The notes under the pieces are model-generated. The model saw nothing but the letters and a program-made list of their open reading frames with translations, ran no database searches and was not told where the DNA came from. A program made the position numbers and the translations under genes. Of a stretch of DNA of 64,000 bases, positions 10,331 to 20,133 are shown one piece after another (position 1 is the stretch's first letter; every line of letters begins with the position of its first letter). The stretch covers positions 88,733 through 152,732 of the forward strand of contig NZ_JANLNW010000035.1 in assembly GCF_025465945.1 (NCBI RefSeq). Direction: 5' to 3'. Source of the stretch: Pseudomonas sp. 6D_7.1_Bac1 (lineage in GTDB: Bacteria > Pseudomonadota > Gammaproteobacteria > Pseudomonadales > Pseudomonadaceae).

Positions 10331-11728
10331 ATGGCATCCCGCGCCCTCACCTCGATCGCGCTCAGCGCAGTCACTTTGCTTGCCGGTTGTTCGGCCTTTC
10401 GCAGCTACGACACAGAACTGCAACAAACCAACCAGCAGTTGGCCAGCGGTAACGTCGACGCCGCACTGACGCTGCTGGAAAAGAACAACACAGGTGAAAA
10501 CAAAGACCTGCTCTATTACTTCGAGAAAGGTGAACTGCTGCGCGCCAAGGGCGACCTGACCGGCAGCCAGACCGCGTGGAGAAGCGCGGACCAGGTCGTC
10601 GGTACCTGGGAAGAGTCGGTCAAGCTGGACACCGACAAGTACCTGGCCCAGTTCGGCAGCTTTCTGGTCAATGACAAGGTCCGCCGCTACGAAGGGTATG
10701 ACTACGAAAAGGTCATGCTGACCACGCAAATGGCCCTGAATCTGCTGGCAGTGAACGATTTCGACGGTGCCCGTACCGAAATCAAGAAGACCCACGAACG
10801 TGAAGCGGTGATCGCCGAACTGCGGGACAAGGAATACCTCAAGCGCGAGGACGAGGCCGAGAAGCAAGGCGTCAAGACCCAATACAAGGACCTGCAGGGT
10901 TACCCGGTGGCGAGCCTCGACGCGCCTGACGTGGTTGGCCTGAAGAACAGCTATCAGAGTGCGTTCAGTCATTACCTGGCCGGTTTCGTCTACGAAGCCC
11001 TGGGTGAAAAAGACCTGGCCGCGCCGGGTTATCGCAAAGCCGCCGAACTGCGCCCCAACACTCCGTTGCTCGAACAAGCGCTGCTGAACCTGGACAAACC
11101 GGCCGGCAAGAACGATGAGAGCGACATCCTGATCGTCGTGCAAAGCGGCCTGGCACCGGCCCGCGACTCCATTCGCATTCCCTTGCCACTGCCGATCAGC
11201 AACAACGTGGTGATCACCCCACTGTCATTCCCGGTGATCAAGCCTGACACCTCGACCGTGACGTATGCGCAGATCGGTGTCGACGGCCAGCAACAGAACC
11301 TGACCCAGCTCAACAGCACCACCGCCATGTCCCGCCGCGCCCTGCGTGACGATATGCCCGGGATCATCCTGCGTACCACCGTACGGGCCGTGACTCGCGC
11401 CGTGGCACAAAAGAAGATCAACGAGACCAACCCTCTGGCCGGTCTGGCCGTAGGCATTACGGCAACGGTGATGGAAGGGGCGGATACCCGCACCTGGCGC
11501 ACCCTGCCCGACAACACCCAGGTGGTGCGCCTGCGCCTGGCCAAAGGCGAGCATCAACTGAGCCTGCCGAACGCGCTGGGCGGTTCGCGAATCACGGTCA
11601 AGGTCGATCAGCGCTACCAGGTGATCAGCCTGCGTACGGTGGGTAATCAGGTGTTCGCCAGTGGCGTCGCCGCCCACGTGATCCCAAGTGCCACCCCGCA
11701 AGTCGTGGCCAGCGTCAAACAACCTTAA
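10331..11728 (+). CDS. COG3014 family TPR-containing lipoprotein
   Basis: A 465-residue secreted protein starting with a lipoprotein signal peptide (LLAGC, Cys20). The mature part begins with helical TPR-like repeats (residues about 25-260, including SHYLAGFVYEALGEKDLAAPGYRKAAEL), followed by a beta-rich C-terminal half. It matches what I recall of the uncharacterised COG3014 family. Residue +2 is Ser, so outer-membrane sorting is expected. First of four closely spaced genes: YcfL starts 13 bases after it. The company of LpoB suggests a role in the peptidoglycan or outer-membrane machinery (inference from context only). Confidence 0.8.
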   Translation: MASRALTSIALSAVTLLAGCSAFRSYDTELQQTNQQLASGNVDAALTLLEKNNTGENKDLLYYFEKGELLRAKGDLTGSQTAWRSADQVVGTWEESVKLDTDKYLAQFGSFLVNDKVRRYEGYDYEKVMLTTQMALNLLAVNDFDGARTEIKKTHEREAVIAELRDKEYLKREDEAEKQGVKTQYKDLQGYPVASLDAPDVVGLKNSYQSAFSHYLAGFVYEALGEKDLAAPGYRKAAELRPNTPLLEQALLNLDKPAGKNDESDILIVVQSGLAPARDSIRIPLPLPISNNVVITPLSFPVIKPDTSTVTYAQIGVDGQQQNLTQLNSTTAMSRRALRDDMPGIILRTTVRAVTRAVAQKKINETNPLAGLAVGITATVMEGADTRTWRTLPDNTQVVRLRLAKGEHQLSLPNALGGSRITVKVDQRYQVISLRTVGNQVFASGVAAHVIPSATPQVVASVKQP

Positions 11729-11741
11729 GCGGAGCTTCTCC

Positions 11742-12113
11742 ATGCGTTTCAAACTGATTGCTGTCGCCGCCCTGGCTCTGCTGGCCGGCTGCGCCACCCC
11801 GCCGCCACCTGCGCCTGGCAGTGCCGCGAGCAAAGTCGTGGTGATGAACAAGTTCAACAACATCGCCATCGGCGCGATGCGGGTCGCCCGAGAAAACGGC
11901 TTCCTGACCGTCAAGGTTGCGCTGAACAACACCAGCCACACCAACATGACGATGTACTACCGCTTCGTCTGGCTGGGCGACGACGGCTTCCCGGTGGCCG
12001 ATGAAGAAAGCTGGAAAACCCTGAACCTGTATGCCGCGCAGGCCACGTTCCTGCCAGCCATTGCGCCAGTGCCCAAGGCCACCGACTTCCGCCTTGAAGT
12101 CAAAACCCCTTAA
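11742..12113 (+). CDS. YcfL family lipoprotein (DUF1425)
   Basis: A 123-residue lipoprotein with a lipobox LLAGC (Cys17) followed by a Pro-rich linker and a small beta-sandwich-like domain containing VRVARENGFLTVKVALNN-type strands, as in YcfL. The start is the ATG at 11742, preceded by GGAG; the same frame is open upstream but that part overlaps the previous gene. In E. coli ycfL lies next to lpoB, and the same pairing is seen here. Function unknown. Confidence 0.85.
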   Translation: MRFKLIAVAALALLAGCATPPPPAPGSAASKVVVMNKFNNIAIGAMRVARENGFLTVKVALNNTSHTNMTMYYRFVWLGDDGFPVADEESWKTLNLYAAQATFLPAIAPVPKATDFRLEVKTP

Positions 12114-12146
12114 GCCCCCCCTATTTCGTGACAGAGAGACACTCCC

Positions 12147-12734
12147 ATGTTTGTACGCTTTTCGTTCCTCGCCGTGGTCGCCCTTCTGGCCAGCGGCTGC
12201 GCCAACAACTCGCCGGTTCTGGGCGGTAAAAACATCGGTTACGGCGACAGCAAGGCTGTTGAGCTGGTGACCAACGAGTTCGGTTCCACTGACCTGCAAA
12301 TGATCGCGGAGTCCATGACCCGTTCTCTGGCCCAGTCCGGCATCTTGCAGGGCCGCCCGGTCGTGCAGGTCTATGACGTGAAGAACAAGACCAGCGAATA
12401 CATCGATACTCGCGAAATCACCACCAGCATCAAGACTCAGCTGATGAAGTCCGGCACCGCCCGTTTTGCCAGCGACAACACCGCGATGCAGAGCCAGGTC
12501 GACCAGCTCAAGCTGCAAAACCAGAGCGGCCTGTACAAGAAAGGCACCGTGGCCAAGACCGGCAACATGGTCGCTGCCAAATACCGTCTTGAAGGTTCGA
12601 TCAGCTCGATCGTCAAACGCAGCAGCGATTACAAGGACGTTTTCTACAAGTTCAGCCTGCAGTTGATCGACGTTGAAAGCGGCCTGGCCGAGTGGATGGA
12701 CGAGAAAGAGATCCGCAAAACCACGGAGCGTTAA
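12147..12734 (+). CDS. lpoB: Penicillin-binding protein activator LpoB
   Basis: A 195-residue lipoprotein: signal peptide with lipobox LLASGC (Cys18), then the LpoB/TolB-N-like alpha-beta domain (from about residue 45 to the end, with GRPVVQVYDVKNKTSEYID and the MVAAKYRLEGSISSIVKR strand). In enterobacteria LpoB stimulates the transpeptidase and glycosyltransferase of PBP1b across the periplasm. Pseudomonads are known to use LpoP for PBP1b, so which PBP, if any, this homologue activates is not obvious. AGAGAG lies before the ATG; the next gene begins three bases after the stop. Confidence 0.85.
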   Translation: MFVRFSFLAVVALLASGCANNSPVLGGKNIGYGDSKAVELVTNEFGSTDLQMIAESMTRSLAQSGILQGRPVVQVYDVKNKTSEYIDTREITTSIKTQLMKSGTARFASDNTAMQSQVDQLKLQNQSGLYKKGTVAKTGNMVAAKYRLEGSISSIVKRSSDYKDVFYKFSLQLIDVESGLAEWMDEKEIRKTTER

Positions 12735-12737
12735 GCA

Positions 12738-13481
12738 ATGCGTGCATGGATTGGCATCATGGCCCTGGCCTGTGCGTTTGGCGCGCAGGCGGCCCCGAAA
12801 ATTGCGGTGACCGACCTCGCCTACCAAGAGCGGGTGGAACAGTACATCCACATCGTCTCGGCGCAGAGCAACATGCAGGCGAGCATGTACAACGCCAGTG
12901 GTTCGTCGAGCTACAACGAGATCGAGGCCAGCAACAGCTATATCGAGCAAGGCGAACTTCGCAAGTTCACCGGCGACATCAAGGGCGAGATTCTCAAGTC
13001 CGGGATGTTCCAGCTGGTGCAGGGCACGCCGCACACGGCCACGTCCAAGGAAGACGTCTACGACGTGATCAAGCGGATCAAGGCCGGTAACTACAAGGGC
13101 GCCGACTATGTGTTGTTCGGCACCCTGTCGGATATCGACTTCACCCGCGACATCACCTCGCTGGCCAACACCGACAGCTATTCGGCGATTCTCGGCCTGA
13201 GCCTGGTGGCAGACTTCAGTCTGATCAACACCCGGACGTTTGAAATCACTTCGGCGTTCACCGCCATGGGTGACGGCCAGGACACCAAACTGGTCAACAG
13301 CCAGGATGTCAAAGTCTCGCTGAACCGCCCACGGGTGGTGCGTGACGTGTCCAAGTCGCTGGGTGAGGACGTGGCCCGTCAGTTGGGCGAGCAACTCGGT
13401 CGCGACGCTCAGCAGCAGCCGGGGCAAGCGCCACTGCGCAATAACCTGCCGCAGGATACGGCGCCGGTTATTCTGCGCTGA
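12738..13481 (+). CDS. LpoB/CsgG-like periplasmic protein
   Basis: A 247-residue protein with a cleavable signal peptide (MRAWIGIMALACAFGAQA, cleavage near residue 18) and no lipobox cysteine at the cleavage site, unlike the three genes before it. The mature protein starts with PKIAVTDLAY and continues with an alpha-beta domain of the LpoB/CsgG type (KGADYVLFGTLSDIDF, then a VVADFSLINTRTFEI-like strand). Last gene of the four-gene unit, with a strong terminator after it. It is best described as a soluble periplasmic relative of LpoB; its role is unknown. Confidence 0.75.
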   Translation: MRAWIGIMALACAFGAQAAPKIAVTDLAYQERVEQYIHIVSAQSNMQASMYNASGSSSYNEIEASNSYIEQGELRKFTGDIKGEILKSGMFQLVQGTPHTATSKEDVYDVIKRIKAGNYKGADYVLFGTLSDIDFTRDITSLANTDSYSAILGLSLVADFSLINTRTFEITSAFTAMGDGQDTKLVNSQDVKVSLNRPRVVRDVSKSLGEDVARQLGEQLGRDAQQQPGQAPLRNNLPQDTAPVILR

Positions 13482-13500
13482 GCAACCTGCGCGGGAACGA

Positions 13501-13530
13501 AAAAGGCGACCTCTTGAGGTCGCCTTTTTT
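13501..13530. terminator. Bidirectional intrinsic terminator
   Basis: A perfect 14-bp inverted repeat (arms 13501-13514 and 13517-13530) with a two-base loop; a 9-bp GC-rich core is flanked by A and T runs, so it can work for the lipoprotein operon on plus and for the LysE gene on minus. Confidence 0.9.
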
Positions 13531-13545
13531 TGTGCCTTACGGGTA

Positions 13546-14178
13546 TTACACCGCGGCTCTACGGATGGTTGCCAGCAGCCCGGCGGCACCAATGAACAAC
13601 CCGGCAAACGTGCGATTCATGCGGCGCTGCTGCTTGGGGGTGCGCAGCAAGCGCAGCACTTTGGACGCAAGGCCGGTGTAACCCGCCATCACGATCAGGT
13701 CGACGCAGATCATGGTCACGCCAAGGATCAGGTACTGCGCCACCAGCGGCGCGTGTGGGTCGATGAACTGCGGCAGCACCGCGAGCATGAACACCAGCGC
13801 CTTGGGGTTGCTGATATTGACCAAAAAGCCGCGAAACACCAGCGCCAGCGGTTTGCCGATAGGCCGAATGGCCGCGTCATCACTCATGTCACTGGGCAGT
13901 GCGCGCCATTGCTTGACCGCCAGATACACCAGGTACGCCACGCCAAACCATTTGATCGCGTAGAAAGCCGTGGCCGAGGTGGCGAGGATCGCGCCCACAC
14001 CGGCAGCGACAATCGCAATCTGCATCGCCAGACCCAGTTGCAGACCCAGGGCGTTCCAGTAGCCGCGCCAGAAACCGTACTGCAAGCCGCAGGACATCGA
14101 CGCAATGGCGCCGGCGCCCGGGGAAAGACTGATCACCCAGCAGGCGGCAAAAAACGCCAGCCATGTCTCAAGCACCAT
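13546..14178 (-). CDS. LysE family amino acid exporter
   Basis: A 210-residue inner-membrane protein of the LysE/RhtB exporter family with about six hydrophobic segments. It has the N-terminal SLSPGAGAIASMSCGLQYG signature and the central GKPLALVFRGFLVNISNPKALVFMLAVLPQF block. Members export basic amino acids, homoserine, threonine or related compounds; the substrate cannot be read from sequence. It is monocistronic and preceded by a 10-bp palindrome. Confidence 0.92.
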   Translation of the reverse strand: MVLETWLAFFAACWVISLSPGAGAIASMSCGLQYGFWRGYWNALGLQLGLAMQIAIVAAGVGAILATSATAFYAIKWFGVAYLVYLAVKQWRALPSDMSDDAAIRPIGKPLALVFRGFLVNISNPKALVFMLAVLPQFIDPHAPLVAQYLILGVTMICVDLIVMAGYTGLASKVLRLLRTPKQQRRMNRTFAGLFIGAAGLLATIRRAAV

Positions 14179-14203
14179 CGCACACCTCGACTCAGACTCG
14201 TTA

Positions 14204-14213
14204 TAGACGTCTA
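14204..14213. promoter_or_regulatory. Palindrome TAGACGTCTA upstream of the LysE gene
   Basis: A perfect 10-bp palindrome 26 bases before the LysE-family start. Its edge merges with TATAAC on the minus strand, a possible -10, so a bound regulator would block the promoter. The core resembles the enterobacterial MetJ octamer, but pseudomonads are not known to have MetJ. Confidence 0.3.
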
Positions 14214-14343
14214 AGCTAATGCGCTGGCCTGCGAATGACTACCGATTTTTTGCAGGAAAGCAGCCCCGCCGACCAGCGCTACCGGCACTTGGCTACTTTT
14301 CGAAGCCACCCGAAGGCAACACGTCGAACGCAGGATTTGCAGA

Positions 14344-14362
14344 CCGAGCCACAACGGCTCGG
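14344..14362. terminator. Hairpin after yheS (possible terminator)
   Basis: A 7-bp stem CCGAGCC/GGCTCGG with a five-base loop, directly beyond the yheS stop. It lacks a real T run, so termination is uncertain. Confidence 0.4.
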
Positions 14363-14368
14363 CCTCCA

Positions 14369-16279
<1,911 letters not shown>

Positions 16280-16329
16280 AATGGCGGCGGAGTCTACCAG
16301 CTTCGCTCGCAACTGGCGCGAGTAGCACT

Positions 16330-16794
16330 ATGTCCTCTGACCTGTGGAGCTTTTCCCTCACCCTCTACACCCGACCGGGTGTTGAAGACGCCTGCCTGAA
16401 GCTGCAAGCAGCCGGGGCCAACGTTTGCCTGCTGCTGTGCGCAGCCTGGCTCGGACAGCGCGGCGTGAGGTGCAATGCGCAACGCCTGCAACAACTCCAG
16501 CACCTGGCCGGGCCGTGGCATACGGAAGTCGTGCAACCGCTTCGACAACTGCGTACGCAGTGGAAGGCCGCTGCCCTCGACGACGAGGAACTGAACACGT
16601 TACGTGGGCAAATCAAGGCTCTGGAGCTGGAAGCGGAGCGGCAACTGTTGTTGCGTCTGGAGAATACGGCGCGAGCATGGCCGGAGGGTCAAGCCAAAGA
16701 CTTGGCCGTTTGGCTGGAAGGATTGGCAGCGAGCGCCGCCAACCTGAACCGCGACGCGCTGCATCAGCTGCGCGTCGCGGTGACCGGCACTTAA
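16330..16794 (+). CDS. TIGR02444 family protein
   Basis: A 154-residue, mostly helical, soluble protein starting MSSDLWSFSLTLYTRPGVEDACLKLQ, which is the TIGR02444 family hallmark. The function is unknown. It is divergent from yheS and convergent with algP, whose last four bases it overlaps (16791-16794). The same neighbour is found next to algP in other pseudomonads. Confidence 0.88.
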   Translation: MSSDLWSFSLTLYTRPGVEDACLKLQAAGANVCLLLCAAWLGQRGVRCNAQRLQQLQHLAGPWHTEVVQPLRQLRTQWKAAALDDEELNTLRGQIKALELEAERQLLLRLENTARAWPEGQAKDLAVWLEGLAASAANLNRDALHQLRVAVTGT

Positions 16795-17789
16795 GAAGCG
16801 CTGGTTGGGGTGCTGGTCGTGCTTGCGGCAGCTGCCGGTGCAGGCGAAGCGGCTGGAGCTGGCGAAGCAGCCGGTGCCGGCGTCGCAGGCTTGGCGGCCG
16901 CAGGTGCGGTTGCCGGTTTTGCAGCCGCGGGCTTGGCGACGGCAGGTTTAGCCGCGACTGGTTTTTTCACTGCTGGCCTGGCAGCAGGTTTCGCAGCAGC
17001 GGGTTTGGCCGCGCTGGAGGTCGCAGGTTTGGCTGCTGGCTTGACCGGTGCTTTGGCAACTGCGGGTTTGGCCACTGGCTTGGCGGCAGGTTTTGCAGCA
17101 ACCGGTTTAGCGGCTGGCTTGGTAGCCGGCTTGGCCGCAGCGGTTTTCGCTGCTGGTTTGGCAGCAGGTTTTGCCGCGGCGGTTTTCGCGACTGCAGTTT
17201 TGGCTACGGGCTTGGCGGCAGCTGGTTTAGCAGCGGTCGATTTGGCAGCCGGTTTAGCGGCGCTGGCAGCAGCTGGTTTTTTCGCGGCAGGTTTAGCTGC
17301 TGCTTTCGCTGGAGCCTTGGCCGGCGCTTTGGCAGCGACCGGTTTGGCAGCTGGTTTTTTCGCGGCGACAGCGGTGGCTGGCTTGGCCGAACGCAGGGTC
17401 AGCGTTTTGCCGACAGCCTCTTTCACACGACCAATACCCTGGGCCAGTTTCAGGCTTTCCTGGGCATCGCGCTTGAGTTGCAAAATATAGCTGCGCGTCT
17501 CGGACTGACGATCCTTGAGCGCATCGAGCAGATCTTCAAGTTCTTGTACCGCATCTTTGGCCTTGGCTTGCGCCTTGGCTTTGCCGGCCGCCGCAGCGTC
17601 CTGCAATTTGGTGCGGGAATTGTGCAGTTTTTCCTGTGCTTTTCCGCGCTGCTTTTCCAGCTTGGCGAGCAGTTTTTCAGCATCAGCCAAGGCTTGGGAA
17701 CAAGCGTTTTCCAAATGCTCGAGCAAGCTGCCCGACAGCTGATGGAGTAAGTGCAACGGAGTATTTACAGGCTTCTTATTGGCCGACAT
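16791..17789 (-). CDS. algP: AlgP/AlgR3, histone H1-like alanine/lysine/proline-rich protein
   Basis: A 332-residue DNA-binding-type protein. Residues 1 to about 135 form a charged coiled coil (KLLAKLEKQRGKAQEKLHN...). The rest is a low-complexity tail built of KPAA/AAKP repeats resembling the tail of eukaryotic histone H1, ending in a neutral Pro-Ala-Ser run. In P. aeruginosa AlgP influences algD transcription and alginate production, and the repeat tract is prone to length change by recombination. GGAG-type Shine-Dalgarno (AGGAGG) precedes the ATG. The repeat makes long shadow reading frames on the other strand. Confidence 0.93.
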   Translation of the reverse strand: MSANKKPVNTPLHLLHQLSGSLLEHLENACSQALADAEKLLAKLEKQRGKAQEKLHNSRTKLQDAAAAGKAKAQAKAKDAVQELEDLLDALKDRQSETRSYILQLKRDAQESLKLAQGIGRVKEAVGKTLTLRSAKPATAVAAKKPAAKPVAAKAPAKAPAKAAAKPAAKKPAAASAAKPAAKSTAAKPAAAKPVAKTAVAKTAAAKPAAKPAAKTAAAKPATKPAAKPVAAKPAAKPVAKPAVAKAPVKPAAKPATSSAAKPAAAKPAARPAVKKPVAAKPAVAKPAAAKPATAPAAAKPATPAPAASPAPAASPAPAAAASTTSTPTSAS

Positions 17790-17981
17790 GGTTTACCTCC
17801 TGGCTGACGTGAGTGCGGCTCATACTAGACCTCTGCTGCTACTGCCGCTAGGGCATGTTGACAGTATCGAATGCTGTGCGTTGCACCAAATTGAAAATGT
17901 TCTGCACGCACATCAAAGCAGTTCACCGGTCACGGCATTCTCACTGGCATAATCCTGTGCATCTCAGGCTGGAGAGCGCCC

Positions 17982-18647
17982 ATGTCGCGTTACCTTTTTT
18001 TACCCTTGTGCGTGTTTTTTTCGTTGGCTCATGCTGCGGAAAAAGCCACGGAAAATGACGCCCATGATCTCGCCTACAGCCTCGGTGCAAGTCTGGGCGA
18101 ACGTCTTCGCCTGGAGGTTCCCGACCTGCAAATCCAGGCATTGGTGGAAGGTTTGCAGCAGGCGTATCAAGGCAAGCCACTGGCGCTGAAAGATCAGCAG
18201 ATCGAGCAGATCCTGGCCGAGCACGAAGCGCAAGTTGCCGAGCAGCCCGCCATACCGCAAAGCGAAGTTGCCCTGGACAAGGAACAACGCTTTCTGACGG
18301 CTGAAAAGGCAAAGCCCGGGGTTCGCGAACTGGCGGATGGCATCCTGCTGACCGAGCTGGTCGCGGGTAACGGCGCCAAGGCCGGCCCCAATGGCAAGGT
18401 GCAGGTTCGCTACATTGGCAGACTCCCCGACGGCACCGTGTTCGATCAGAACAGTCAGGCGCAATGGTTCAGCCTCGACAGCGTGATCAGTGGCTGGCGC
18501 AGCGCACTGCAACAGATGCCAGTGGGTGCGAAATGGCGCCTGGTGATTCCATCCGCGCAAGCCTACGGTGCCGATGGCGCGGGGGACCTGATCGCGCCCT
18601 TCACACCTCTGGTTTTTGAAATCGAATTACTCGGCGCTACTGGCTGA
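17982..18647 (+). CDS. Periplasmic FKBP-type peptidyl-prolyl isomerase
   Basis: A 221-residue exported folding enzyme. Signal peptide 1 to about 18 (LFLPLCVFFSLAHA), then an FKBP_N dimerisation/chaperone region (DLAYSLGASLGERLRLEVPDLQ), then the FKBP catalytic domain from about residue 125 (VQVRYIGRLPDGTVFD, VISGWRSALQQMPVGAKWRLVIPS, AYG). It resembles FkpA/Mip-type proteins. Divergent from algP; a hairpin follows the stop. Confidence 0.92.
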   Translation: MSRYLFLPLCVFFSLAHAAEKATENDAHDLAYSLGASLGERLRLEVPDLQIQALVEGLQQAYQGKPLALKDQQIEQILAEHEAQVAEQPAIPQSEVALDKEQRFLTAEKAKPGVRELADGILLTELVAGNGAKAGPNGKVQVRYIGRLPDGTVFDQNSQAQWFSLDSVISGWRSALQQMPVGAKWRLVIPSAQAYGADGAGDLIAPFTPLVFEIELLGATG

Positions 18648-18663
18648 GCAATCGCCCAAACGA

Positions 18664-18689
18664 AAAACGGCGCGCAGCGCGCACCGTTT
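18664..18689 (+). terminator. Hairpin after the FKBP gene
   Basis: An imperfect stem AAACGG(C)GCGC/GCGC(A)CCGTTT just after the FKBP stop, followed only by mixed sequence. Probable terminator between the FKBP gene and the convergent algQ. Confidence 0.5.
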
Positions 18690-18716
18690 CAGGGATCTTT
18701 TACTACAAGGGGGAAC

Positions 18717-19175
18717 TCAGGCTTGAACCGGAGCCTCTTGTTTGTGAGCGGTGTGAAGCACCTCGATCAAGCAATCTTCCAATTCGAAGCGCTCATGCAG
18801 CAAGCCACCCAGCTCTTTGAATTTCTCCGCGACGCACTTGCCTTCATCGCAGAGATCGTTGAAAGCCAGTAGCTTCTCGGTGATCACGTCGATGCGCGGG
18901 TAAATGGTTTCGGCCAATTCAAGCCCGCGCGTGTCACCGAACGCCTTGGCTTCGCCCGTCAGTTGTTCGTAGATTTCGAAATGGCCGGCAGAGACGTAAT
19001 CGACCAGGACACCACAGAACTCCTGCAACGGCTTGCGGTTTTCGCCTAGGGCCTCAGGCTTGGCGCCGAGAGCATCATAGGCTCGAACCAGTTCGTGACG
19101 CTCCTGCAACCAACGATCGATCAGCAGATGCACTCCACCCCAGCGTTCCTGAGCATTCTGACAACTTTCGAGCAT
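18717..19175 (-). CDS. algQ: Rsd/AlgQ anti-sigma-70 regulator
   Basis: A 152-residue helical cytoplasmic protein of the Rsd/AlgQ family, beginning [30 protein letters not shown]. Rsd binds region 4 of the housekeeping sigma factor and frees core RNA polymerase for alternative sigma factors in slow growth; P. aeruginosa AlgQ also affects alginate, siderophore and polyphosphate levels. GAGA-type Shine-Dalgarno precedes the ATG. Its position between the FKBP and dsbB genes is the usual Pseudomonas order. Confidence 0.95.
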   Translation of the reverse strand: MLESCQNAQERWGGVHLLIDRWLQERHELVRAYDALGAKPEALGENRKPLQEFCGVLVDYVSAGHFEIYEQLTGEAKAFGDTRGLELAETIYPRIDVITEKLLAFNDLCDEGKCVAEKFKELGGLLHERFELEDCLIEVLHTAHKQEAPVQA

Positions 19176-19280
19176 GGTGATCTCTCTTCCCTTATGGGTA
19201 ATGCCGCCCGCACTCGCCGCATGACTTGAAGATCAAGATTTGGCCAGGCAGAGCACCATTGAGCAACAATTCCAATGATA

Positions 19281-19306
19281 CGTGCGGGCCAGATTATGCC
19301 CGCACG
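19281..19306 (-). terminator. Hairpin between dsbB and algQ
   Basis: A perfect 9-bp stem CGTGCGGGC/GCCCGCACG with an eight-base loop, 45 bases beyond the dsbB stop. There is no T run; it may terminate dsbB transcripts or serve as an RNA end. Confidence 0.45.
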
Positions 19307-19350
19307 CCAACAGCTTCAAGGTACGCAGGAGATAAAGTTCATACAAGTGT

Positions 19351-19902
19351 TTAATCACCCACCCTGCCCCGGTGCGACGACTCGCCGCCGGGCGGTCGCT
19401 GATAGGCGTACCAGGCAAGCTGCACGATCTGATAAGCCCCGAGAATTGTCACCGCGACAAAAAACAACAGACTCCACTCGGGGATGCTCAGGTCGAACAG
19501 CGTCCAGGAAATTTCCGCGCAGTCTGCGGTTCCGTTGAATAGCCGTTTCACAACATACAACCAGGGCATGTTTGCAAACAGACCTTCCAGGCCGTGAGAG
19601 CACCCCGACACCTGTTGAGCCGGATCGCTTTGCAGTACCACATGGCGCCACGCCGTCACCATTCCCGCCAGGCTGCTGAACAGGCTCAGTAGCCAATACA
19701 GTAAACAGCCCAGGCGCCTGGGCCCGTGCAGCGCGGCAATCACGCAGACGCTCGTGAACAGCGCCAGAAAAAATCGCTGCAACAGGCACAGCCCGCACGG
19801 CTTGAGCCCGATTGCGTACTCCAGATAGTACGAAGCGCCCAAGGCCAGGGCACCCGCGATGAAAGCCATGAAAAACAAGGAGCGTGTGCTGGCCAAAGAC
19901 AT
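19351..19902 (-). CDS. dsbB: Disulfide bond formation protein B
   Basis: A 183-residue inner-membrane protein with four hydrophobic segments that reoxidises DsbA by passing electrons to quinone. The first cysteine pair is CGLC (in GLKPCGLCLLQRFF, residues about 36-39). The second periplasmic pair is CSHGLEG...DCAEISW. Pseudomonads carry two DsbB paralogues; this one, next to hemY, corresponds to the P. aeruginosa PA5256 locus, also called dsbH. Confidence 0.92.
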   Translation of the reverse strand: MSLASTRSLFFMAFIAGALALGASYYLEYAIGLKPCGLCLLQRFFLALFTSVCVIAALHGPRRLGCLLYWLLSLFSSLAGMVTAWRHVVLQSDPAQQVSGCSHGLEGLFANMPWLYVVKRLFNGTADCAEISWTLFDLSIPEWSLLFFVAVTILGAYQIVQLAWYAYQRPPGGESSHRGRVGD

Positions 19903-20091
19903 GGCTTATCCGTAACAGAAGAGACAGGCAGTTACGGTAGAGGAAAGCCCTCTGGCCTTTCAAGGCAAGGCAGCGTGGAGACTTCGCCACAGGTGTAGGG
20001 AATTCCCGACAGAAGAGACAGGACCAAATGCAGTTTCTTGTAAGAAACCGCCTACACCCAGCAGGACAGGGAAGCGTTTCGCAATAGGCAA

Positions 20092-20125
20092 ACGGCCGGA
20101 TCGTCTGCCTGGGCGACCCGGCCGT
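20092..20125 (-). terminator. Terminator of the hemC-D-X-Y operon
   Basis: Outer stem ACGGCCGG/CCGGCCGT (20092-20099 and 20118-20125), with further TCG/CGA pairing inside, begins nine bases beyond the hemY stop. On the minus strand it ends in a short GTTTG. Confidence 0.6.
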
Positions 20126-20133
20126 CGTGCACC

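Noticed and set aside
11715..13607. 630-residue open frame antisense to the LpoB operon
   Set aside because: The plus strand has signal peptides, Shine-Dalgarno sites and known families; the antisense product has no recognisable feature.
14235..14368. Possible small gene beyond yheS (MTTDFLQESSPADQ...)
   Set aside because: It runs into antisense yheS, has no clear ribosome site, and its composition looks non-coding.
16810..17490. Ala/Gly/Leu-rich open frame opposite AlgP
   Set aside because: It is the complement of the KPAA repeat tract.
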